Source of the DNA: Toxotes chatareus
Taxonomy: Eukaryota > Chordata > Actinopteri > Toxotidae
Assembly (NCBI GenBank): GCA_016801885.1
Contig: CM028901.1
Span: forward strand, 13,527,095-13,591,094
Reading direction: 5' to 3'
Length of the DNA: 64,000 bases
The translations under genes were made by a program, and so were the position numbers. Within the stretch, counting starts at the first letter, position 1. The number at the start of each line of letters is the position of its first letter. Below the pieces are notes generated by a model. It was not told the origin of the DNA and made no database searches. It saw only the letters and a list, made by a program, of their open reading frames with translations. Positions 24,801 through 37,794 of the stretch are shown here, in pieces.

Positions 24801-27370
24801 AGGATACAAAAGGCAACCATGCTTTCGCAGACTGACCTTTCCACTTCTGTTTTACACTACTGGTGGACATCAATAGTGTTTTGATATGGTTTTTATTAAG
24901 AGTAGAAATTGCCTGATGTGTCAGTCCAAATTCTAAAAACCAGAGCACATCCATGACCTAATTTTTATTCCCTCTCTGATTTATGTTCTTTTCCAGCTCA
25001 AAGGGGTGAAAAGGTCAGATGAGTCTGGTCTCTGCTAATGGCTGCTGAAAGTGCTGAAAATGACCATGAACAAATATTTTCTGACATATTCCTGTAAAAA
25101 AAAAAAAAAAAAATTCTCATTATCTACCCATGTTTAATTCCACAAGCAAGCTTAGCAAAGCAGCCAATGTTACTATTATTCGGTCACTACTAACCACAGA
25201 TATTGCTAATTTTAACTTGAAATGTGAGCAAATCTTATTAGGACAGTGATAGTAACTAACCTGACATGGTTATCTAACATGCCACATTACCAAAACATAA
25301 AGGTGCTGAATATTTTCTATTTAAATGGCTGTAAAAAGTCTCATGTATGTGTCCTCTGTAGTATTGTCTGAATGTCTGTAGTAATGCCGTTAGTCAGGGT
25401 AGTGTAGGTGATGACTGATGGTCACTCACCAAATTTAGATTTCATTGGCCAGATGGGAGGGACGGCCTGATAAGAGTTGTTTTGGTTTTGTCTTCTGACA
25501 CACCAGTCCTCTGCATAATCCCCTGTGTAATTAACAGTGAATGATTTCAGACGTAGCCCATATATTCGTAAAATATGAAAATGCTGCCAGCTGTTCACCG
25601 TCACTGTTAGCCAAAAGCTAAGGATTTCCAACATGGCTTCCAGGGGCTGTTTTACATCATATCTATAACTAGATGTAAATGACACACATTGGCAACATGG
25701 GTCAAAACAGTTTTTGTGATTGTGTGCTCTGTAATCCATCATGGTGTATGTTTAATGTCCCAGAAGAGTGATAGATCTATATAGTGGAAAGAGGAGGGCA
25801 AATGAGACCAAGCACAGAGGATGAGGGCATGAGGCGATAGGCCGTGGTGTCTTATGTCATTTCATAAGGCAGCAGATGCACCATCAAATTCAATTAACAG
25901 CTTAGCCCCCACCAAATGACATGGGAAGTTTTTTTTTTTTCCATGGAAATCCCTGTAATGTTTTCACTCATCCCAGACTGACACTGTCTTCCACTCCCTG
26001 CCACTCACATCTTACAAATCACTGGTGTAATGGACTGGGAAGAATTGATTATGAAACCCAATAGAAACACATCATTTGATTACTAGAGGCCCCCCCTCAG
26101 AAAACACAATTATTTGAAGCACACAGGAGGCACCTCACAAACCTGCTAACCTAATGAAAGTTAATCAGTTAATTATCAGTAACTTAGAAATTGTATTTGA
26201 GCTGATGAATCTAATTTTAATTCCATCAGCTGAACAGAGATCAATGTCGTGTCTCCGTGGTCACACACTGACTGGTCACCTCAGTTTTTTAATCTTCTAT
26301 CTCCAGAAGCATTAGCAGGTTCATGAGTTATAGATTTGTGAGTTTACAGTGTTATTGATCACGGTATCGAAAATTAAAAGTGAAAAAAAAAAAAGGATGA
26401 CTTTAATCAAAGTTTACTACATATTCACAGAAATTATTAGACAGAGCTCCAGGTGAACTGACTGAATGACAGTTTGACAGCTGTGAATTGTTTAAATACC
26501 AGTTTCTCAGGAAATCACAGCACGCTATCAAACCGATGCTTCATTCAAAGTAAATATGTGACATGAATTGTGGATTTTTCCAGTGCTGACGCTGTAAAAA
26601 GATCTTAGGCGGTGGGACGTGCTCTTCTCTCTTATTTCTATCAATGGAAATCAATAGTCGATGTTTATCGGCAAATGCAGGATTCAGCAGATTGGTGGAC
26701 TTACTGGACAATTCATTTTGTGTATATATGTATGTGTATGTATCTGCAAATGTGGTGTGATACAGTCTACAGTTAATAGACTTTAAGCAGATGCAACACA
26801 GATGAAGGAGGGTTGTGGTATAAGAGCAGCAGCAGCTGATTGTAGTTGTCTGTCCAAGGAAGGCATGTCAGCAGTCTGATCCCTCCCTTGGAGAAATCCT
26901 ACCACCAGGAAAGTGTGTCCTCACACTGTTGTTTTATTCTTTTTCTTTTTTTTTTTAAATCCCTGTGTTTTACCCTCAGAGAGAAGAAATGATAGAGAGC
27001 AAGAGAGACAGAGAAATCCATTCTTGATTCCAACTGAAGATGTGAGGAAAGAACAAAAATAATTTATATTTTAAGTCCAAAGAATAAGTATAGTTATTTT
27101 TGAAAAGTTTTATCCCGAGTGCAAAAAATACATTTCTGTAAGAACATAAAAGGATAAAAGGACAAAGCTCCACTTGCAAATTGAGACTGGGCAGACGATT
27201 AGAGCAGACAAGACTAATGACAGTATTGATCAGTGGGAATACAGATTTACAGTGACTTATCATACCTGTCATAGCTCCTCATCTATTCATTTTTGTTTAG
27301 AAAGAAACTATAACAAATTCTGTTCTGTAAGAAGCTGAAACACAGTTTAATAACACATTTTCCAAAAAGA
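21850..27370. other. Intergenic, no supported gene
   Basis: Contains pyrimidine-rich DNA (22550-22620), short (GT)n (23027-23050, 24021-24060), a purine-rich stretch (24170-24410) and A/T runs near 25096-25113 and 26382-26394. A GC-richer island at 23540-23700 has a clean open frame but no domain and is read as possible non-coding conserved DNA. Confidence 0.55.
23905..23918 (+). promoter_or_regulatory. RFX X-box palindrome
   Basis: GCTACCATGGCAAC differs from the palindromic RFX consensus GTTACCATGGCAAC by one base. It is the best X-box in the window; target unknown. Confidence 0.35.
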
Positions 27371-27371
27371 T

Positions 27372-27629
27372 TTAACAGAACCAAAACTGAAGAAAAGGTT
27401 TAATTGGACATCGAGAACGTCCAGAACGGGACTTGAGCGGCAGTAACTGGGGCGTGGAGAGAAGTGGGGGGATGGAGGCAGAGGAGGAAAAGCGAGCCAA
27501 CAGCTCTACTAGATTGAAGAAGGGTGATGTGTTCAGTGACAGGATGGGGTCAAGGATCGGTGCGACAATGTAACCACGACCCCCGTGTGATGTCTGAGGA
27601 ACGCTGAGGAAAGGGCTGTGTCTATGTCC
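27372..27629 (-). other. Candidate terminal coding exon (unverified)
   Basis: On the minus strand, a strong acceptor (CTTTCTTCTTCCCCCCAG) is followed by 85 open codons and a TAA. The frame begins GHRHSPFLSVPQ and ends KPFLQFWFC. It has no methionine start, so as a gene it would have to be a 3' exon. Composition is richer in GC than the flanks, with no low-complexity repeat. I do not recognise the protein. Caution: the strand is pyrimidine-rich, which lowers stop-codon frequency and creates polypyrimidine-AG words by chance. It could equally be conserved non-coding DNA. Confidence 0.2.
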
Positions 27630-29135
27630 CTGGGGGGAAGAAGAAAGGGATCGGACAGACGGTTAAAGACGGCATGGATGCATCAGCCATCCATACCTGT
27701 TAGCATCAGAAAGCACTGAAGCGTTTCACATCATTCTGCCGTTACAGGAAGAAAACAGGAAGAGTTAAAAAACAAACAAACATTAAACTAACATCAAATT
27801 ATTATAGAAATGTGTTTCTTTTTAGCTACACAGAGCTTCATTTCATAGGTTTGTATATAATCTGAGAAGATTTTCTGTCATGAATGAGCAGAGACTGCAG
27901 ATCTTTGAGAGGAACCATCAAAGACCCCCGGAGGGTTTATTTTTTTTATTTATTTTTAACAATGGATATGTCATTGATTCAAATGAACAGCTGCTCACAA
28001 TTAGCTTCATACATATTTAGAAAAACAATCAAGTTAGAAAAATTTGTTTGAAGCAATTCAAATGATGTAGCCTAGTACAAAATTATACTGTAAAACTAGT
28101 GTTTTTCCATCTGTTTGCAGTTCTGTCGCTGCTTCACTTGTCAATGAGGGTGACAAGCTGATGTTGAGGTAGCTTCATTTTAAAACGTGAGAAAAAAGTG
28201 TTTTCACACGTTGCTTCTCAGATAGATTGGTGTCATGATCACCAGTTTACAACAGCCTTTATGGGACACGCATTTTAGGAATGCCCCTTGCTTTAGTACA
28301 GGGTTTGGCTTGTACACTGAATTTTGAATTTGAACTGATCGTTAGCAGTCAAACATTTTTTTTTTCTCACATTCAAATTTCAAATAAAAGGTAATATCCC
28401 TAAGACATGTAAATCTGCTCTTATCAATAAATTTGCAAGTAACGTGGAATGTGGAGTGGAAACCAATTCCCTTTTGTTTTCAAAAATTAATTGGTCACTA
28501 GCTTCACAATTTCATTGAATCAGAAATCATGAAAAACGCAAACACACACACAAGTATGTATGCTCATGCCTCCCCTCCTGTATTATGCTTCCATTTAGTG
28601 AATAATGTATGAGTTGTCTGCTGGTGTGTTTCTCTGACAGATGCTCTCTTCTGTCACTCATGCAGCGCTGCAATGCCTACCTGCCCCCCAACACACATAA
28701 ATCCTGGATATGTCCAGAGGTCACACAAGGGCACAGTGGAGACAGTATGGTTGCTTCTGCACAAAAGAAACGCCGTCCCGTCCCACGTTATCACGGCTGC
28801 TTTACAGCACAATGCCTCACATTCATGCCTTATAATAGTCAGCAGAGGGCAGGAGTAAAGGCTTTATTACGTGGATACTGTTCACACAAAGCAGAGGAGA
28901 GAATGAGAGAAAGAGAGACGCCATCACGTTACCAACCAGGCTCTCCTTTTAAGTTGGCATCAGTGGAACTTATCAGAGCTCTGGAAATCAAGATGAGAGG
29001 CCTTTTGGAAATAAGAAATCTGCTGGCAGTGAGCACAGCTGTGTAATTTCCTCTCCCGACTCTCAGAGGCTCTGCCTATCACCGCCATTGATCTAGTGTG
29101 TCTGGGGGATCTTCTCTCTCTGTCTCTGGTCTGTC

Positions 29136-29300
29136 TGGGAAGAGAAAGCAAAGAAGGAGAGTGGGGGTGGGAGGGGAAGGAGAAGAAAAGAGTGCAGGAG
29201 GAGGAGGAGGAGGAAGAGGGAGGAGGCAGATGAAAAGGACTCGTGGAGAAGTGAAGATAAACACCAGACTTGAAACGAAGGGATGCAGTAGAAGTGGGAG
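29136..29300 (+). repeat. Polypurine tract
   Basis: Nearly all A/G for about 165 bases including (GGA)n at about 29200-29225. Overlapping frames on the opposite strand are poly-Ser/Pro artefacts of this composition. Confidence 0.85.
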
Positions 29301-29397
29301 GAGAGAGGGGGAGCCCTGAACACAAGGTGAAAAGAGGTGAGGGCTTCCTCTGCCGCGTTGTGGATGTAAAGCTCTTCCTCTGCAGTTCTTATTTCAG

Positions 29398-29513
29398 ACC
29401 CTGAGCCACGGTCCTCCTACTCCAACCTCGATGACTTACCCTGTGGCGAGTACATAATGAATGTTACCTTGCTCTCCGTGGACCACAATACATTGCAGGG
29501 CAATTTATTCCTG
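29398..29513 (+). other. Candidate internal exon-like segment (unverified)
   Basis: TTCTTATTTCAG precedes and CTG|GTGAGG follows a 116-base segment. One frame is open from 29369 to the TGA ending near 29669, and through the segment reads DPEPRSSYSNLDDLPCGEYI and then MNVTLLSVDHNTLQGNLFLV, a non-repetitive, protein-like string. I do not recognise it, and no partner exon was found. A conserved non-coding element or chance frame are real alternatives. Confidence 0.2.
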
Positions 29514-29944
29514 GTGAGGGCAAGGGCGCAAGAGTCACACAGCCAACATGTGGTAAAGCCTTTGGATGAACCGGGGTCTCAGTGTCCCATTAGGTGTGCA
29601 CCCACCCACTGTACACTCACCCATCACACACTGCAGCGTGAAAACATTAGCTCAGGCAAGTGTAGCTGACAAAAATAAAAGGCCAATTTTGACACGCACT
29701 TGCTATTGCCCTCTCATTCTCCTTCCGCCATTCCTGTATCATAACAGATTAGCTATATTAGCAACGCTAGCAAAGGAAATGATGGCGATTTGCACAGCTA
29801 AGATCGATGTCCAGGGAGGTAATTAGAGCAGAGGTATTTTATATTCATGTTGTGGACCAGGCTGGCTGGCTAAAACACTTCCTCAGTGACACAATAAACC
29901 ACACAAATATACCAGTGAAACATCATAAGGCCCCACACTGCTGG

Positions 29945-30122
29945 AGATTTTGATGAGCTAGATGCTAAACTTTGTCTGTGCATTGTGTGGAGTTGGGCAG
30001 GTAGTGTACAATGGGTTTATCAGAACTGTTTTGATGATCTCAGTTGCCTGCTGCTGATAGTGAGAGGTGAGGCAAAGTTGTGGGCTGTGAAACCGAAACA
30101 ATGAGCTTAAAGACGCTAAAAC
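29945..30122 (+). repeat. Dispersed repeat (GGGCAGGTAG family), copy B
   Basis: Second copy of the 21690-21845 family, same strand: TTGGGCAGGTAGTGTACAAT then GGGTTTATC, TTGCCTGCTGCTGATAGTGAG, GGGCTGTGAAACCGAAACAA and GAGCTTAAAGACGCTAAAA. Confidence 0.65.
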
Positions 30123-30124
30123 GC

Positions 30125-33100
30125 TTTTGAATTTGAGAGTTGGCTGATAATTCTCTCTTTACTTTCTGTGGTTTGAAACTTCTGAGCGTGTCGCACCTCT
30201 GGCCTCACTCCAATCAGTAATGTCACAGCAGGTGTTTTGCCTTTGACAGCTGAAGGAAAGCTCCAGCTGTGACATCTCTTACACTGAGATTGAATTTTAC
30301 ATATCCTTTTTCTGTTTGTAGTTGGTTTCTGGTCAAATAAAAGGTTAATCAAGTAAAACATAATCATGTCGCATATGATTTTCAGCCAGCCAAAGGATGT
30401 TGTATGGATGCCAGGCCAATGTTGGCATGGTAATCAGTCAGATGGGTGTGAAAAATCATTGAGATTTGTTATTATTAGAACAAAATATCCAATTTTTCAC
30501 CTCATTATGCTGACACACACACTTTTCTGCACACACACACAGAGGTAGTCTCTTTCAAACTCACTTCTGTGCGTCAATGTACATGGTGTTGTTTGCATAG
30601 CAGAAATGAGATCATTCACAAAGCCCCCGGGGTCACATTTCCTCAAGAGGAGGGCGAGAGGAAAACATGGAGCTGCAGCGTGGTGGGGCTTTTTTTATCT
30701 GGCTGATGAGGGCGTAAGGAGGGCGAGTGCGTGTTCGGAGAGTAAAGCGTGAAAATAGATAAGAAGGGGGAGGGACGTGGCATGCAAGAGGAGCTGAGAG
30801 GGAGGGGAGGGAGGACGATGGCCTGTTGCATTTTCATCAGGTCTGTGTTTGAGTCGCCATGGGAATGGACTTGTGGTGTAGACATGGTTCACCATGCAAG
30901 GACAAGCTGTCACCTTATCACTCTGTCTCACCCTGTCTTGCTCTTTCTCTTTCCCTCTGGCGTTCATATCTGTTTACTCCCCCTTTTCCCTCTTTCCTCT
31001 AACTCCTCAGCCCCTTCATGTCCTTTCCCTACTACAAACTACCACAAAGCTGCTGGCACTGAACCAGACATCCTCTGCAGAGAGCTTGTATCCTAAGAAG
31101 ACAGACTTAGGTTCACAAACACTTTAATAAAGTGTGTTTTTCTGATATGTGTTTTTAAATGCCAGTGCACCTTGATTCTGAATCATCAGCTAATGAGATG
31201 CACAGCACTGGGGAAAACATTCGTATTTGGATGTGTTTCCACTCTCAAGCAGCCTACACACTTGGTTTGCAGGTCAGGCTTGAATGCCCTTAATTAAGAA
31301 GTCTAATCATTCCGCCATCTATTGAAAGCCTCTTGAAAAAGCCAGAAGTATTCTTTCTAAGTCCTTCTTTGGCCTTGAAAACTGAGGTGAAAACACTGTG
31401 GATGTAGCCTGACTGCCCCCTTGTGGTCACATATTTCAGTCTGCAGGCAGAGGAGATGGTTTTGATGTGCAGAATCCAGTTTTATTCTTGTTTCATGAAC
31501 ATTTGTCTCAGTTTGTTTTGTAGGTGTTATTTATTGATGCTTGAAATACGTCCTCTTACTTCCCTCAACTCCTGTTCATATAACAGATGAAGCTCAGCGC
31601 AAACTCTGACACTGCAGGGCTCGACACTTTTCAGCTTCGCTTTTTCAGTTCTGTTGCACCTTCATCCTCCACTTATCAGAAGTCTTCCCACATCTACAGG
31701 GTGTCATCTCCATATTCATTTGGCAGTGGAATCAGCTGCACTAGTCTACCCCGGGGTTACAGAGACACACTATCAGTGGAACCTTCTGATTAAAGTCCTC
31801 CTCTGTCTCCTGCTTTGAAGTCAGTAATGCTATTCAGCAGACCTGGGTGACACTGAATGAGAATTATAATGAAGGTGAGATTTGAGATTGGTTGAGTAAT
31901 TGAAAGGGAATGTCTCTATACCACTGTAATCCAGGACATTTGGAGTTTTCCGTGCAGTATGTTTGCACATACTGATGATAAAAAAGAAAAGAAAAAGAGG
32001 AGGAATAAAAAAATCTTTGTTAAATAAACAAAAAATCTAGAGAAAAAAATAGAAGGGGAACTTGGGAATGATTAAATGAACTGTAAGTCAGCTGGACAGG
32101 AAACAAAATAACTAATAAATAATAATAAATAAGAAATTGCATCATGGATACATCCGGGGGTGATTTAGAGATTTATGGCATGTTTGTGTACAACAACAAC
32201 TTGTCAAAAGATGGAGTTACAGGAAAATTCTGTTTGATATTTCCGTATACAGATTTCAAACTCACAGATGCATGTTGCTAAAATCTTCAATAGTCAATAG
32301 TTTGCAGAATTACAGACCCTAAAATGCACTGAAATATAGCTAAAGAACAGGAAGAGAAAAGCACAATAAAAACAATAATGACCAAGATATTTATATGTTG
32401 TTAATTTGTGCCTTGAAAATCCCAGAAGAATTGAAATGAGGGAACAGAAAATATCTTGTCATATCTGTAGAATAAATGGATGTGTAGTTTTATATTATAG
32501 CAGCATTATCAGATGCAGAAGGAAGTTTCACAGAAAACAAACATGTTTAATGTATTTTAAATGTACTTTACATTTCAGTGAGGAGAATGAATTAAATAAG
32601 TATATTAACTCAAGTGCTGTGCTTGACAACAGTTCAGCTCAGTTGAGATACATCTGAGTATTATACTCATGTTACTCTGCTATTCAGTAAGAAATATGCT
32701 TTTCTTTCAGCTACAATTATTTCAATAGATGTTGTGCAGAATCAAATATTATTTATGAAATGTGAACAGCTTATAAAATGAGAACCGTCATCATAGATTA
32801 AACTACCGAGGAGCATAAAGCAGTAGAAGTAAGTAAAGAATCTGAATCTGAATTCTTCTGCCACCACTGTGGCATGTAGCTGTGAGCACTGCCCTCTGCA
32901 GGCTGTGACGGTAAATGACTCCTAAACGCCAGCCACGTTTCACTCTGGCGGGTAGGTGGCAGCAGATACCAACATCTGAGAACATCTGCACGTTACCCAA
33001 GGACTGACTTCCTCTGCTGTTTATGTTAGTAATTATAGAGTCATTAAACTTCAAACATCCTCCTCAGCTGTGCAGGCAGACTGTTATCTGTAGATCAATA

Positions 33101-33284
33101 ATATTCTATGTGTGTGCGCGCATGTGTGTGTGTGCTGATGGTGAGACTGAGGGTAAGAGAGAGACAAATATGGGAGGTTGACTGCAAGTAATGGCCATAA
33201 TTAGGGGTGAATGTTTACACTCACACACACACACTCACAGACACACAGACATGCTCACATGCAATAGCCTGAGGTAATTTGGCG
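30125..33284. other. Intergenic, no gene seen
   Basis: Purine-rich at 30650-30830, pyrimidine-rich at 30920-31030, AT-rich at 31980-32760, (GT)n/(CA)n patches at 33110-33140 and 33220-33250. No exon or element recognised. Confidence 0.6.
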
Positions 33285-33560
33285 GCACTAAATGAGATTA
33301 TCAGGAGCGAGGTGATTAATGAGCATCCCTACTGCAGAGCTTTATAATCAACAGTCACCGCTCTGCTGTGATACACACTAGCTGGAGCCGTATACAGGTA
33401 CATGATACCCAGCACCTGCTGCTAACATCAGCTTCTCCGCACCGCATCACCTCACTGGGACGCATGAACAGTCGACTGAAATCTGAAAATGATCACCGGG
33501 GTGCCAGGGAAACTTTTAATAGCATTAATGGGAACTGACTGAAAACACTCACATGCACCA
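33285..33560. promoter_or_regulatory. Candidate conserved non-coding element
   Basis: Complex sequence free of simple repeats with several homeodomain-type words: GTGATTAATGAG, CTTTATAATCAAC, TTAATAGCATTAATGG, plus an E-box CAGCACCTGCTG and a GATA word GAGATTATCAG. No coherent frame. Resembles developmental enhancers typical of Irx gene deserts; conservation is inferred from appearance only. Confidence 0.35.
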
Positions 33561-34174
33561 GTGGTGGATTTAGTTGATTAATTAGGTAAGTGGGTGAAAT
33601 CTGTGCTTTGTGGTAAATTAAACAACCAAAATGCATACATAAATTTACAACAGCACAAGCACAATTGCCTGCAGCTTGTACCTGTAGTATTGTGTCAAGA
33701 ATTTCTCATAGTGTTCAATTTGAGACATCGACATCAAAATAATAAAAAACAAAAAGAGATCACATCTTATGTCATTGGTGGCAAAATCTACTAAACCACA
33801 GGATGAAATACTTTTATATAGAACTTTCCATTTTCCCAGCATTATAACTAATAAAATGAAATTAATAAAAATGTCAGATTGTCTCAGCAGTAAATGATAG
33901 AAAGAATAAAAACCCAGCTGCTAAAAAAATCCCTTAGAAACTGAATATTGTCTTTCATTAAGAGAAAACAAATACCATAAAGGAAGTCGGGCCACAAACT
34001 GATACATCTTCTGCACTACAGCAAATTTGAGGGTTTATGGGAAATGTAGTCTTTATTTTGAAACATTAACATTAATCAAACTGGTTCTGCGAGATACATG
34101 GTAGCAGCTTTATAAGTCGTGCTCTTATTTCCTCAGTTATTCCAGGGTGAATTTCATCTGTGACACAGTGAAAT

Positions 34175-34212
34175 CATATGATGCATTTTTTTTAAAAAAA
34201 ATGCATCATATG
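34175..34212. repeat. 38-bp perfect palindrome
   Basis: CATATGATGCA, eight T, eight A, then TGCATCATATG: 19-bp arms with no loop. Could extrude as a cruciform. Confidence 0.95.
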
Positions 34213-34618
34213 GCACATTAAAACAAAACACGCAGCAGAGGTTTGCATTTTAAGGAACCGCCTCATTTCACATAACACGAACTCAACAGCCATCGACAGC
34301 TATCTACCTTATCCTCACCTCATCCTCAGCGGTGGACGGAGCTGTTTCACCATCTCTGTGTGCAGACACCTAGATCAGATAATGCTCTCTAAGTCTCTAT
34401 AGTGAGCTGTTTGAAGTAGCTCCAGTGAACTGCAGCCCTCCCCCTGCCTTCGCCTCTTGTTCTGCGAGAGCTGTGCAGTGTGTACGTGGTGATGAGGTCA
34501 GGGTGACTGGGTCCCCTCCATCTCCATATAGGCTGTAGGCTACAGCTGTTCCTATGAGATTGGTACCTCAAACACACAGTCTGTGCCTTAGATGTCCCTG
34601 CATGTATGTGTATGTGTG

Positions 34619-34626
<8 letters not shown>

Positions 34627-34650
<24 letters not shown>
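34627..34650 (+). repeat. (TG)n microsatellite
   Basis: 12 units preceded by TATATA. Confidence 0.95.
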
Positions 34651-34954
34651 ATAAGGGCCAGAGGATAGAGACATCTTCATGGTGTAGAAGTGGGGGGATT
34701 ATCCCATCATCACTGTATTAAATACAAAGACAAGGACGGTAGGCCAGTTAACCAGGTGCTGCAGTATCCACCCTAACTGCAACCTTTCACCTTCACTACA
34801 GCAGACCTGGACCCTCAGTCTGTATAAAATCCTCTCTGTATGTCAGCTTTAACTGCTGCACTACAGACAGCACTACATATTTTATTACCTTTATTACTTT
34901 CTAATAAGGCAGCCTTTATGTTTCACATTTTATCAAACAGTTTTGTACAGGATA

Positions 34955-35040
34955 AGTCTGGTGCTATTCTATATTTTCCCTGCTTTGACCAAATCCCATG
35001 AAAAGACCAAAACAACAATGGACTGATCCTCCTGGCTTTT
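34955..35040 (+). repeat. Dispersed repeat (AAAAGACCAAAACCAACA family), copy A
   Basis: TATTTTCCCTGCTTTGACC, then AAATCCCATGAAAAGACCAA and AACAACAATGG correspond to 40085-40145 and 36785-36845. Old copy. Confidence 0.5.
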
Positions 35041-35884
35041 TCCAATTTTACAAAAACCTCAGCAAGTCACAACGTCGCACTTATTCCTTCACCTGCCATG
35101 AACACGGGCACTTTGTTTTATTTTGAAAAATATTCCACAGACACAACGTTGTGGTGTAAATACTTACAAGTGCACCAAACGTCCCAGACAAATGCACCAC
35201 TTACTCTGGTTAATGTAATATTTGCTAGAAACTACAGTGCCCAGGTTTTAAGGATTTAAGGAAATTAACACACCCTTTTCAAAAATGAGAGACTAAGATA
35301 ATGTTGGTTGTGATGTTTTCATGGGATTTATTGACAACAAAACCACAAAATATTATCAGTCTTGTCCTTTATTTCTTTATATGAGTAACTAGTCATTTAT
35401 GGCTTTTTACCAATTCCTATAATTAATATATGATGTATTAACTAAATACATTTAAAAAACACAAATTAATTGTAATTATTAACTTTTGTCAAAAACTCGC
35501 TTCCAGTAAATCATTGTAGGTTTATGCATTGACGCGATGCTGTCAGAGAAATCTGATCACAGATGCATTTTATTAGATTTTAATGAAGTCAGCAGCTTTA
35601 ATAGATCTTTTTTTACTCTCAGAGTCATCAACATTTCATCAGGGTAACAGCACTTATGAGAAATGTGAAACATTACATTGTGAAAAATGTTATTACACTC
35701 ATAATACTTTAAATAAAAGAGAAATCAGTAATGAAAACATCAAAGAAGCAACATTCAGAAGCCAATCTTTTCATTATTTCTGTGTTCCCAAAACACTGCT
35801 GACACTGTCGCCACAGTTTCCAAGCTGTGCTGGCCTGAAGCACAGCCACAGTGATCCACAGAGTGCCGAATGAAAGTGTGTATT

Positions 35885-35905
35885 TGTGTGTGTGTGTGTG
35901 TGTGT
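35885..35905 (+). repeat. (TG)n microsatellite
   Basis: About 10 units. Confidence 0.9.
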
Positions 35906-36476
35906 ATTCTCCTCATTTATCATCTCAGCTATCAGCACATGGCTAATATTTACCCTGACCTCATCACTATTCATCTGTTGATGGCTCAGTGTCGCTGGGT
36001 TTGATTGTTTATCATCCTAAATAAACATGTGGTGTTGAACAAAAGAATGCATACGGTAGGCATATGAAATGCTCTTGTGTTGCTTTCTGAATCAGTAACA
36101 TGTGAGAGACGAGGCGCCCGGCGCTGACTGCTGTCCACACAGGAAATCTGCTGATGCCGGTGTCTCCTTAAATCTGTTCAATATGCTTCCTTAAATCACA
36201 AAGTGACAATCGAATGACACAGCACATCAGTGTGTTACTGTCACTCTTCAAATATGTGCTGCTGCATGTTGTTTGTGGCTGAGCTTTTAATTGTTTGATC
36301 CCCACTGCAAAGTTCAGATTCTAAAAATACCAGATTACAGTTTGTACAGTATGTATTTATGTGCCATATACAGTGTGGTATTCTAGAGGCCTTGCTCTTT
36401 CCTCCTCTGCCTTTGTGTAGATTGCCATTTAAAGCGGATGAATAATTGAGGAGTAACATTTGCGTCAGCCGTCCTG

Positions 36477-36539
36477 GTGTGTGTGTGTGTGCGCGTGCGT
36501 GTGTGTGTGCGTGCGTGCGTGCGTGTGTGTGAGAGAGAC
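36477..36539 (+). repeat. (GT)n/(GC)n mixed repeat
   Basis: GT and GCGT units in a row ending in GAGAGAGA; alternating purine-pyrimidine throughout the first part, so Z-DNA-prone. Confidence 0.95.
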
Positions 36540-36770
36540 ACTTCTTAGAAACACACCTGCAGGAGTGACTGCTGCTGAAGAGCCGTCATCATCCACGACG
36601 TTACATGTCACAGACAGTATCAGTTTCACATTTGTATGTGAAGATGATCAAATACAAACAAAAATGGACTTGACCAACAGTCAAATACAGTTTCATTAAA
36701 ATCGTAATATGATTAATCATACCAAACAGCAGGGCTTCTCCACAGCCAAACAAACAAATATTAAAGGATA

Positions 36771-37140
36771 AGGTTGCTGTTATTGGGTATTTTTCTTGCT
36801 ATTAATGAATCCAATCAAAAGCCCTAAACCAACAATGTGTTAGTCTGTCTGTGTAACTTAGCATCGAGCCCCCTTGGCTCCAATGGAGGACGTCAGTCTT
36901 TAAAGATGAGTCACAAACATATAATTTGATTTTTAAAAATAGTCAAAGTCATTTTGTAAAACAGTCGGACAATACCCTTTCTTTCTTTCTTTTTTTTTTT
37001 TTTTTTTTAGAAAATGTTAGATTAAATAGAAATAAATCTTGAAAATGTTTGGGACTATTTTCAGATGCGGATGACAGATGAAGTATTTACTGCAGTACGA
37101 TGGCATATGTAGGATGGGCCCGTTAATGTGTTTTTAATAT
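36771..37140 (+). repeat. Dispersed repeat (AAAAGACCAAAACCAACA family), copy B
   Basis: Shares with 40085-40450 the order: CCAATCAAAAGCCCTAAACC then AACAATGTGTTAGTCTG, then a TCTTTAAAGATGAGTCACAA word, a TTTTTAAAAA run, and at the far end TGGGACTATTTTCAGATGCGG. A T run (36982-37009) interrupts it. Identity of the family unknown. Confidence 0.55.
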
Positions 37141-37149
37141 TTTTTAACA

Positions 37150-37763
37150 GTGGATCTCTATGACACAGAGGAATAAGCTATATCAGGACTTGGATACACA
37201 GACAACACTTTTAATTGAGTCAATTTATTGTTAGTTCTGACTTTTGCGATTTGTTGATGATTACAGTGTTGAATTTTACAGCAGCAGCCTTATCTTTTAT
37301 GCCACAGGTTTCCATTTAACTAGATTACAATTGTCTGTTCTTCCCATGTAGTTTGTTTAACCATTTAGAAATGATTCATTTCCTCTTGAGATTATCTTAA
37401 ATGTATACACTTGTAATGAATTGAAATTATTGCTTATTTTCGTGAATTCCCCTCAGTGACCTCCCTTCATCCCTGAATCTGATTTTGGCTGTAAACTAAG
37501 AGAATTAACTGAATCCACGGGCCTCTGTGTTGGTTAGTCAGTGAATGTGTGCCGCCATTTTGTCTTCCTGTTGTAACAGTTCATAACCCTCACCTCTGAA
37601 CCTCAGCGTCTCAGAGGTAACTGAGGCCAGCCCCAGGATTAATCCCCAAAATGGCTGCCTCACCCAGCTGTTTATCCACTGACGTTTTATTAAGAGAGGG
37701 TCCCTAACCTGAATGAATACTGTTTCACCGGCAAACACAGGCAGACCCAATTAATCAAAGCCT

Positions 37764-37794
<31 letters not shown>

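Noticed and set aside
28609..29046. 145-codon plus-strand open frame
   Set aside because: Unbiased in composition but no recognisable domain and the ATG has no promoter context; its second half looks more like conserved non-coding DNA. Not strong enough to call.
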